Below, piece after piece: positions 1-5,280 of a DNA stretch of 35,096 nt. Below the pieces are notes generated by a model. That model was not told where the DNA came from, ran no database searches, and saw nothing but the letters and a program-made list of their open reading frames with translations. Every line of letters starts with the position of its first letter. Position 1 is the stretch's first letter. Location: positions 1 through 35,096 of IMG/VR virus record IMGVR_UViG_3300009684_001322; one strand, 5' to 3'. This DNA comes from a virus. A program made the translations under genes and the position numbers.

Positions 1-27
1 AAAGACCCTACAACAAGCAGGGCCTTT
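1..27 (-). terminator. Rho-independent terminator, minus strand
   Basis: On the minus strand AAAGGCCCT pairs with AGGGTCTTT (nine pairs, one G-U) around a 9-nt loop, ending in TTT at the window edge. It lies ten bases after the stop of the minus-strand gene at 37-336 and would end that transcript. Any further T-tract lies outside the window. Confidence 0.6.
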
Positions 28-36
28 GTGCTGTGT

Positions 37-336
37 TTAACTGCAACAAAATGCATTAGCATTAATTAACGCATTATCTTCTATATACTTTAACACTGTA
101 TAAAAATGCTCACGCGGGCTAGTATCCTGTAACATAATATTATTGTGTAATACACTAGCGTCTAATGTGCTATTGAACACACATAATGCAGCAACATTAT
201 GTGCAATGTCGTCTGCGTACATTTTAAACAAATCGATGTCATTATCTGTGGGGTCAAAATAGCCGCAAACAGTATTAATGAGAGGCAGCATTAACTTGTT
301 AATTGCTACAGCATGGGCTCGAGTTACTTTACGCAT
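37..336 (-). CDS. Small hypothetical early protein, paralogue of the gene at 758-1054
   Basis: The 99-aa product has no family I recognise. It is clearly homologous along its whole length to the 98-aa product of 758-1054: both share HAVAINKLM near residue 8, FKM-ADDI-HN in the middle and REHFYTVLKYIEDN near the C-terminus, with roughly two-thirds identical residues. It is soluble and probably helical, with no signal peptide or membrane segment. It is read from a consensus sigma70 promoter (360-388) divergent from the one serving the neighbouring plus-strand genes, and a terminator hairpin follows its stop. The weak AGAAAG before the ATG is a plausible ribosome site. Strong host-type promoters suggest early expression. 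Function unknown. Confidence 0.8.
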   Translation of the reverse strand: MRKVTRAHAVAINKLMLPLINTVCGYFDPTDNDIDLFKMYADDIAHNVAALCVFNSTLDASVLHNNIMLQDTSPREHFYTVLKYIEDNALINANAFCCS

Positions 337-359
337 TGTTTACTTTCTGTTAAAAATGT

Positions 360-388
360 ATTATACAACACTTTTGCCACTTTGTCAA
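360..388 (-). promoter_or_regulatory. Consensus sigma70 promoter for 37-336
   Basis: Read on the minus strand this is TTGACA, a 17-nt spacer, then TATAAT: a perfect match to the sigma70 consensus. The -10 box lies about 24 nt before the ATG at 336. It faces away from the plus-strand promoter at 425-453. Confidence 0.9.
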
Positions 389-424
389 TCCCCCTACACT
401 ATGACCGTGTATATAAAGCCACAC

Positions 425-453
425 TTGACGGCACTCCAAAACGGTGTTACAAT
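425..453 (+). promoter_or_regulatory. Sigma70 promoter for 479-1054
   Basis: TTGACG, a 17-nt spacer and TACAAT lie 25 nt before the ATG at 479. The match to sigma70 is near consensus. With the opposing promoter at 360-388 it forms a compact divergent early control region. Confidence 0.8.
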
Positions 454-478
454 ACACTTACACTACAAAGGAGCTGAC

Positions 479-739
479 ATGTTTGCACAAGCAGTTAATA
501 CACTTGCTAAAGCCAAGTTAATGTACAATAAAAAAACGGAACTATATAAGATTATAGTTGCCTTTAATGTACATACAAAACAAAATGATAATGGAGATAC
601 TGTACATGTATTTCCTACACAAAAAAAATGTGATTATGTTAGCGGTGATATAGTATATAAAACATTGCAAAAAGATAAAGAACGTATTGTACAAATTGTA
701 AAACAACAATTGCGTACAAATAATATTGAGTTTGTTTAA
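479..739 (+). CDS. Hypothetical protein, 86 aa
   Basis: The start at 479 is chosen because AAAGGAG lies six bases before the ATG and the promoter at 425-453 ends just upstream. The open frame continues further upstream to 278, but that would place the start before the promoter. The product is lysine-rich, with a charged C-terminal helix (KDKERIVQIVKQQLR). No family is recognised. It is followed after 18 bases by the paralogue gene at 758 and is probably co-transcribed with it. Its origin is phage early region; its function is unknown. Confidence 0.7.
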   Translation: MFAQAVNTLAKAKLMYNKKTELYKIIVAFNVHTKQNDNGDTVHVFPTQKKCDYVSGDIVYKTLQKDKERIVQIVKQQLRTNNIEFV

Positions 740-757
740 TTTTAAAAAGGAACCAAA

Positions 758-1054
758 ATGAGCAAGCAAATGACACAACATGCAGTAGCTATTAATAAGT
801 TAATGATCCCACTTGTTAATACTGTAGCGTTTTATGATGAAAATGAAACGGACTTTATTATGTTTAAAATGTGTGCAGATGATATTACTCATAATGCTGC
901 TGCACTACAAGTGTTTAATAATACTCTAAATGCTGCACAGTTGCATGATAATATTATGCGGCAGGATACATTACCCAGAGAACACTTTTATACAGTATTA
1001 AAGTATATAGAGGATAATAAGTTAATCCCCGCTCGTCAATACGCTTGTAGTTAA
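758..1054 (+). CDS. Small hypothetical early protein, paralogue of the gene at 37-336
   Basis: The 98-aa product aligns end to end with the product of 37-336 and shares the blocks HAVAINKLM and REHFYTVLKYIEDN. A good ribosome site (AAAAGGAA) lies six bases before the ATG. It is the second gene of a short early operon behind 479-739. The copies flank the divergent promoter pair on opposite strands, so they arose by duplication with inversion or by independent capture. Transcription runs into a long hairpin that begins five bases after the stop. Function unknown. Confidence 0.8.
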   Translation: MSKQMTQHAVAINKLMIPLVNTVAFYDENETDFIMFKMCADDITHNAAALQVFNNTLNAAQLHDNIMRQDTLPREHFYTVLKYIEDNKLIPARQYACS

Positions 1055-1058
1055 ACAC

Positions 1059-1166
1059 GAACCTTTTACTACAGAGAAACCGACCGATAATATTATCTCA
1101 TAATGCGTATAGAGGCCGCAAACGCATTATCAGATCAATAAGTCGATTCTACGTAGTAAAAGGTTC
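1059..1166. repeat. Long nested inverted repeat (probable RNA structure)
   Basis: A perfect 14-bp inverted repeat (GAACCTTTTACTAC at 1059-1072 with its complement at 1153-1166) encloses a second perfect 9-bp stem (1100-1108 with 1122-1130) and a short CGAC/GTCG pairing between them. It would fold on either strand. On the plus strand it follows the gene at 758-1054 almost directly and could stabilise or end that transcript. On the minus strand it lies just beyond the terminator at 1167-1199. Confidence 0.7.
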
Positions 1167-1199
1167 AAAAAGATAATAGGACCCATTTGAGTCCTATTA
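1167..1199 (-). terminator. Rho-independent terminator, minus strand
   Basis: On the minus strand a perfect 9-bp stem (TAATAGGAC/GTCCTATTA, 8-nt loop) is followed by TCTTTTT. This is a good intrinsic terminator for the minus-strand transcript carrying the nuclease gene and tRNA at 1440-2146. On the plus strand there is no T-tract. Confidence 0.7.
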
Positions 1200-1439
1200 A
1201 TCAGTGGATTATCTCCGCGAGTTTCAGGATAATCCCCCGATCAGCTGGTTCCTGCGTAAGTTAATACACTAGCCTCGACCACCGGAAGGGTACGGTCACT
1301 GATTCAACGCAACTAACGTGGATCTACGATTCCTACTCAGCACAGCAAGGAGATATACTCGGGCTTCCGGCCCCTCTTCTCATCGGTTATGCTTATCATT
1401 GCGTTTACGGTTTATACTCTATATACACTATATACACTA
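1200..1439 (-). ncRNA. Possible structured RNA or long tRNA trailer
   Basis: This 240-base stretch has no credible reading frame and is richer in G and C than its neighbours. It contains several possible stems: GGATTAT/ATAATCC near 1205-1235, an eight-base pairing with one mismatch between about 1254-1261 and 1310-1317, a GACC/GGTC stem inside that, and GGGC/GCCC near 1361-1374. It lies between a tRNA and a terminator on the minus strand, so it would be transcribed as the tRNA's 3' trailer. I do not recognise a known RNA family. Confidence is low. Confidence 0.3.
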
Positions 1440-1516
1440 TGGTGGGTTGGGTGGGATTCTAACCCACGATCAATGCTTTATGAGAACACTGCTTTAGGAC
1501 ACTAAGCTACCAACCC
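1440..1516 (-). tRNA. tRNA with CAT anticodon (Met or Ile2), CCA encoded
   Basis: The 77-nt minus-strand sequence folds as a cloverleaf: a 7-bp acceptor stem GGGTTGG/CCAACCC, a D stem GCTT/AAGC, a wobble-containing anticodon stem with loop CTCATAA (anticodon CAT), a T stem GTGGG/CCCAC with loop TTAGAAT, discriminator A and an encoded CCA end. The G1-C72 pair argues against initiator tRNA. It is elongator Met, or an Ile tRNA needing lysidine at C34; the sequence does not decide. Its first 15 bases overlap the 3' end of the nuclease gene at 1502-2146. Confidence 0.9.
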
Positions 1517-2146
1517 TCTAAAACTACCCGTACGGATTTGTTTTATTTCCTTAGCTTTTATTATACACAACTTATAAGGGAAGTGCAACCACTTGGCCCG
1601 ATCACGGTCGGTTTCGTAACCTTTAACTTCTACGTATATGTCCAGACTGGGAATATAAAAGTCCGGGAAGTATGCGTGTTCATTATCATTCCATATATAG
1701 GGAAACCCTTGTTCAACCTTTTTCGGCGCTAATCCTTCAACAGTTGCCCATTTATAAAAGTCAACTTCCCATTGCCCTTGTAGTTTAACTCCGTCAACTA
1801 TGATTTGTTTGGTTCGTCCTCGGTTACTGCTGGTATATGCTGCGGGGTTTTTCAGTACAGCCCGTTTCATAGAGTCGGATAATTTCTTTTTTGATTCTTC
1901 AGTATGAGTTAGAGTTCCATTTCTAATTTTAGTTGCTAATCCTTTAGCCCTAGATTCGGAAGTCTGTTTTGGTTCCTGTCTTCCTTCATCCTTTGCTTTT
2001 GAATATTGATTTCTTCCTTGTTTGCCTAACATGCCGTATGATGCTTTAACTACTATAGCCTGTGGATTATGCTTACAGCGAAGTTCGTGCTGCTGTTTTG
2101 AGCGTGTGCTATTAATTTCCTTACTACAGTATATACAGTGATTCAT
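1502..2146 (-). CDS. Homing-type endonuclease, PD-(D/E)XK domain
   Basis: The 214-aa protein has a short N-terminal zinc-finger-like segment (C4, C7, H20, C24, H26), a lysine/serine-rich middle resembling the NUMOD-type DNA-binding segments of homing endonucleases (about residues 60-95), and a C-terminal nuclease domain. The nuclease signature is P161-D162, a ten-residue gap, then E173-V-K175. Such genes cleave DNA lacking the element and spread by repair; they act in the infected cell. The last codons read through the 5' end of the adjacent tRNA, and the TAG stop is supplied by the tRNA's D arm. No Shine-Dalgarno site is visible before the ATG. A sigma70-like promoter lies upstream (2196-2225). 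The class is well supported; target and activity are not known. Confidence 0.8.
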   Translation of the reverse strand: MNHCIYCSKEINSTRSKQQHELRCKHNPQAIVVKASYGMLGKQGRNQYSKAKDEGRQEPKQTSESRAKGLATKIRNGTLTHTEESKKKLSDSMKRAVLKNPAAYTSSNRGRTKQIIVDGVKLQGQWEVDFYKWATVEGLAPKKVEQGFPYIWNDNEHAYFPDFYIPSLDIYVEVKGYETDRDRAKWLHFPYKLCIIKAKEIKQIRTGSFRGLVA

Positions 2147-2167
2147 ATAGTTATTTATTATCTAGAG

Positions 2168-2189
2168 TGGAGTCCAATGCTCTAACCAA
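2168..2189 (-). pseudogene. tRNA relic (D loop to anticodon)
   Basis: On the minus strand, 22 bases read like the middle of a tRNA: D-loop GGTTAGAGC, A26, then a stem 5' strand and loop start ending in CTCCA, which would be a CCA (Trp) anticodon. The acceptor and D-stem 5' halves and everything after position 36 are missing. It sits directly behind a promoter, as a tRNA gene would. It may be the remains of a tRNA broken by the arrival of the nuclease gene. Confidence 0.4.
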
Positions 2190-2195
2190 GTACTT

Positions 2196-2225
2196 ATTAT
2201 ACAGTGAGCACCCCTCAGCGAGCAA
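2196..2225 (-). promoter_or_regulatory. Sigma70-like promoter for nuclease gene and tRNA
   Basis: On the minus strand: TTGCTC, 18 nt, TATAAT. It points into the tRNA relic, the endonuclease gene and the intact tRNA. Confidence 0.6.
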
Positions 2226-2616
2226 TTGACTATGTGGCAAATTACTCACAGAAAAGGAGCAAAACTCCACAAATTCTTGGGGATTTCCTACCAAATTTCC
2301 TGGTTTCACGGTGGGGTTCTGCGTTTTTTAGGGTAGATTTAGAATGGAGCACTGTGGGGTTTGGAGGCTATCGTAAAATGGTTTTCACCTCAAACCTCAG
2401 TAATACCCCTGCCCTCCCCAATAAATCTCAACCTTTCACTGCGTCCAGAGGACCCTTAAAGGGGACCCCTACAGCGGGGTATTTGTGTATAGTGTATATA
2501 GTTCACGCACACAGCTAATCTCTTATAGTGCTACAGCGGGGTATTTGTATACAGTGGAAATGTATGTTTGTCAAGTTGATTGTTCTGTACGTGTAAGTGA
2601 TCTTATACTATGTACT
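2226..2616. other. Intergenic stretch without a supported gene
   Basis: An open frame crosses 2204-2518 on the plus strand, but it starts inside the opposing promoter, has no ribosome site and its translation has no protein-like pattern. The stretch contains the direct repeat listed at 2469-2548 and a TATACT hexamer (2604-2609) that could be the -10 of a promoter for the gene at 2617. Nothing else is recognisable. Confidence 0.5.
2469..2548 (+). repeat. 18-bp direct repeat, two copies
   Basis: CTACAGCGGGGTATTTGT occurs at 2469-2486 and again at 2531-2548, 62 bp apart. Each copy runs into TA-rich sequence (TATAGTGTATA, TATACAGTG). It could be a regulatory site or a duplication scar. Confidence 0.75.
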
Positions 2617-3177
2617 ATGAACAAACATCAACGGATACTTCAAGACATAGCTCATGCTCACTTACCTGAGTATGCTCTTCCCGGGCAATTAAGCACTATA
2701 TTAGCCAATTGGCGTCATTACAATGTAGAGCATATAGTGGAAGTGGCCATGTGTAGGGTAGGGGAATATGAGTTTGTTGATGAAAACCATTATGACAATA
2801 GTGATTTCAGTGACACCAAAACGGGCACATGTAGACGTCATGATCGCACAGCAGTAATTGGTAACATACTCAGTCGAAAGACTCTCACGCCCAAAGCTGG
2901 GGATATACGTGCAGTGATATACAATGAGTTCCGTGAGGAATTAGATTATTTCTTTTTACCCAAAGCTCATTGGGAGGATCTACGCGAGTATGGGGAAAGT
3001 AACCAGCATCTATTACGCACCAAGTACAATGAGAACACGGGTAGATATAGTAAGTGGGAAAAGTTCAGGGTCAGTAGTTTCAAGGATCTAGCCTCAAAGC
3101 CCAGTACCATTAGTAGCATTGGATCTTATGCTGCCTTAGATAGCCCAAAGAATGTGTTATTCTCGTGGGCGTCTTAG
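2617..3177 (+). CDS. Hypothetical phage protein, possibly nuclease-like
   Basis: The start at 2617 (186 aa) is preferred; the frame is open further upstream, but that part is low-complexity and not protein-like. The middle has the pattern NSDFSDTKTGTCRR (about residues 61-74), followed by KAGDIRAVIYN and YFFLPKAHW. This arrangement recalls a group of uncharacterised phage and bacterial proteins. The acidic-x-acidic-x-Lys spacing (D63, D66, K68) resembles a restriction-fold active site, but I cannot confirm that. It ends ten bases from the convergent glycosyltransferase gene, with no terminator between. A role as a freestanding nuclease would fit the neighbouring homing element. This is a guess. 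Confidence 0.65.
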   Translation: MNKHQRILQDIAHAHLPEYALPGQLSTILANWRHYNVEHIVEVAMCRVGEYEFVDENHYDNSDFSDTKTGTCRRHDRTAVIGNILSRKTLTPKAGDIRAVIYNEFREELDYFFLPKAHWEDLREYGESNQHLLRTKYNENTGRYSKWEKFRVSSFKDLASKPSTISSIGSYAALDSPKNVLFSWAS

Positions 3178-3187
3178 ACAGTGTACA

Positions 3188-3946
3188 TTAGCTCTGGGCA
3201 GTAATACTTTTTTGCCATTGTGAGGGTTCTGTGTTGTTCAGCCACTGCCATGTTGTGCCAAACGTTGGGCTCCAGTTCAGATGATGCAAGGGTATAAAGT
3301 ATTTGTCATCGCCTATTTTCAGTAGATCAACCATGTTAGCAAACACTGAGTTAGTCATAACTATGCTCTGAGCGCCTTCAATAATTTTAAGCCAATCAAA
3401 TATATAGCCATCTGAGTCTATGTTTATTATATCCCAATCTGGGGGTACAATACTAGTATCAAAGGGTACAGTATGTTGACTGCTGGTCAAGTGGGTGACT
3501 ATATAGTTGGGATTTTTAACTTTTTTATCGTAGAGGGTCTGTTCTCTCTCGGGGTCACGTGTAATACATTCGTTCAAGCGCCATTTGTCCAGAAACGGCA
3601 CGCCCGCCTTGGTATATTTGTATTGATCAAACGTAGTGAATTGGAAGTAGGGTTCTTCAGCAAATTCAGGGTGTCCGGTCAGTGAATTGTACAAGCACAG
3701 TATCTCGTCGCATTTAAAATTCTTCAAACGTTGCATGGGGATATCGTAGAAGAAAGCTCCGGAATCTTGGGGCACGGGTATCCATTTGATCCAGGGCACG
3801 TAGTGGTTCATTTGTTCCACCCACGTATCGGTTATGGGCCAGAAAATGTCGTAGCCCTGTTCTCGATAATGTAGTGCAATGGGTAGGGCCAGTACTATAT
3901 CGCCCAGCCCTCTAGTTTGGATGATGCCTAATTTTTTGTTGGTCAT
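3188..3946 (-). CDS. GT9-like (heptosyltransferase-type) glycosyltransferase
   Basis: The 252-aa protein opens with KLGIIQTRGLGDIVLALPIA, the N-terminal Rossmann motif of GT-B enzymes related to ADP-heptose:LPS heptosyltransferases. A second nucleotide-sugar-like segment follows in the C-terminal half (IIEGAQSIVMTNSVFANMVD, with the TNS position typical of the family). It is shorter than bacterial heptosyltransferases (about 320-350 aa), as phage versions often are. Likely reaction: transfer of a sugar to a surface glycan, nucleotide or protein in the host cytoplasm. Acceptor unknown. It is alone on the minus strand, convergent with 2617-3177 and divergent from the late gene at 4036. AAGGA lies about 11 bases before the start. 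Confidence 0.75.
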   Translation of the reverse strand: MTNKKLGIIQTRGLGDIVLALPIALHYREQGYDIFWPITDTWVEQMNHYVPWIKWIPVPQDSGAFFYDIPMQRLKNFKCDEILCLYNSLTGHPEFAEEPYFQFTTFDQYKYTKAGVPFLDKWRLNECITRDPEREQTLYDKKVKNPNYIVTHLTSSQHTVPFDTSIVPPDWDIINIDSDGYIFDWLKIIEGAQSIVMTNSVFANMVDLLKIGDDKYFIPLHHLNWSPTFGTTWQWLNNTEPSQWQKSITAQS

Positions 3947-4022
3947 TGATGGTATGTTCCTTGGTTGTAGTTGGTTATCAACATATTTAATATTATACTA
4001 TAACCGGGATAAGAAATCTAGA

Positions 4023-4030
4023 TATAAATA
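4023..4030 (+). promoter_or_regulatory. T4-type late promoter (TATAAATA), start codon 5 nt away
   Basis: The exact T4 late box TATAAATA ends five bases before the ATG at 4036. T4-type late transcription starts a few bases after the box, which puts the 5' end at or next to the start codon. Confidence 0.85.
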
Positions 4031-4035
4031 CTGAT

Positions 4036-5268
4036 ATGTCACTACCAACCACTTCAGGAACCCTAGCATTAAGTTCTGATTTCAATGCTATTCAAAGTAT
4101 CGCTGCTGATATAAGAAGTATAGGTCAGAATGGTTATGGGATCAGCGTGGTCAGCCCCACAATAACCGGCAGTATAATCAGTGCAGATCAAGCCAATACT
4201 TTGTTAAGGAATGTGGGTAGTGTGTACACACACATCAGTAATTTGGTCACCAGTACCAACACTGTGTCCAACATATCCACTAGTAGTAATGTGATCAAGG
4301 CTGTGTTTTACAATCAAATCAAGGCCATGGTGGATTATTGTTTGATCAATAGATATACCTGTCATCCCAATCAATTTCAACACACTGGCGAAAGCACCAT
4401 TGTGTATTCAGTCAATACCAGTAGCACACGCACCTCGGCCTGGGGTGCCAATGGTACCAGTATCATAACTCACCAGGTCAGAGCTGCTTGGTCCACGGCT
4501 CTAATTGCACGATATTATTTCAACAATGGTAATTATATTGCTTGGTCGCCCAGTTATGAAGGCAGTGGAGCCAATGACCTTGATATTGAGTGGGCCAATT
4601 GGCTCAACTATATTGCCAGCACACCTGATCAACAGTTCAAATATTATCGTAGTAATTTTGTATCGGGCAGCACAGTGACTCGAAATTACTCCAGTGGTAC
4701 CCTGCGTATCAGTGTGGTAGCTGTGAAATCCGCTGAGGAAAATATTGTGGATTTTACAATAACGTATCAAAACACGCAGACCACTGCCACCACCAGCACC
4801 ACCGCCTCTAACACTGCAAGCAACATTGTTGTCATTGGTCCTTTCGTCACTGGCCCGGGTGGTAATACCTCTGGCCCCCCAACACCACCTCCACCAGTAG
4901 ATCCAGTACAAGTGGCCCTTGATGCAGCGTATGCAGCTAATAAAGATCTAGTTAGACAACAGTTTAGAACGTGGTATATAACAGTTTTATTACATTTAGA
5001 TCCTGCTACATTTGACGGTCCTTTAATTACTGGTCCGGTCGAAGGTGCTGCATTTGCCCAATATTGGTACGATAACTATGTTCCGGCCCCTACGCCAGTA
5101 AATTTGGCTGCAAGCAACGCCCCTGCTGCTACCGCTATAGCAGATGCTGCCATCGCTGCTGCCACCGCTGCTGCCGCCGCTGCTGCCGCCGCCGCCGCCG
5201 CTGCTGCTGCTGCTGCCGAGGCTGCTGCAAACGATTACGCCAACATCACCAACAGTGGTGGTGCATAA
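4036..5268 (+). CDS. Structural/appendage protein with poly-alanine tail
   Basis: The 410-aa protein is rich in Ser, Thr, Asn and Ala in its first 270 residues, as in phage fibre or neck-appendage proteins. A proline hinge (GPPTPPPPVDP, about residues 282-292) links it to a helical C-terminal region, which ends in 17 consecutive alanines (residues 378-394) within an alanine-rich stretch. There is no signal peptide. It is read from an exact late promoter with an apparently leaderless start and is followed after 12 bases by another large structural gene. Virion surface location is inferred from composition and neighbours. I do not recognise a named family. Confidence 0.7.
   Translation: MSLPTTSGTLALSSDFNAIQSIAADIRSIGQNGYGISVVSPTITGSIISADQANTLLRNVGSVYTHISNLVTSTNTVSNISTSSNVIKAVFYNQIKAMVDYCLINRYTCHPNQFQHTGESTIVYSVNTSSTRTSAWGANGTSIITHQVRAAWSTALIARYYFNNGNYIAWSPSYEGSGANDLDIEWANWLNYIASTPDQQFKYYRSNFVSGSTVTRNYSSGTLRISVVAVKSAEENIVDFTITYQNTQTTATTSTTASNTASNIVVIGPFVTGPGGNTSGPPTPPPPVDPVQVALDAAYAANKDLVRQQFRTWYITVLLHLDPATFDGPLITGPVEGAAFAQYWYDNYVPAPTPVNLAASNAPAATAIADAAIAAATAAAAAAAAAAAAAAAAAEAAANDYANITNSGGA
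5167..5217 (+). repeat. GCN trinucleotide tract (17 alanine codons)
   Basis: Seventeen consecutive alanine codons, all GCT or GCC, occur in the 3' part of the gene at 4036. This is the most GC-rich short tract in the window and is prone to slippage. Confidence 0.95.
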
Positions 5269-5280
5269 TAAGGATCAATA

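Noticed and set aside
278-478. N-terminal extension of the gene at 479
   Set aside because: It overlaps the opposite gene and both divergent promoters; a good ribosome site supports the later ATG.
1320-1390. Possible group I intron core around GGAGATATACTC
   Set aside because: The segment recalls a P7 strand, but no complementary partner is present and the adjacent tRNA is uninterrupted.
1200-1439. tmRNA or RNase P RNA
   Set aside because: None of the conserved cores of these RNAs could be recognised, although helices are present.
2204-2518. 104-codon open frame on the plus strand
   Set aside because: It begins inside the opposing sigma70-like promoter, has no ribosome site, contains one copy of the direct repeat, and its translation lacks protein-like patterning.
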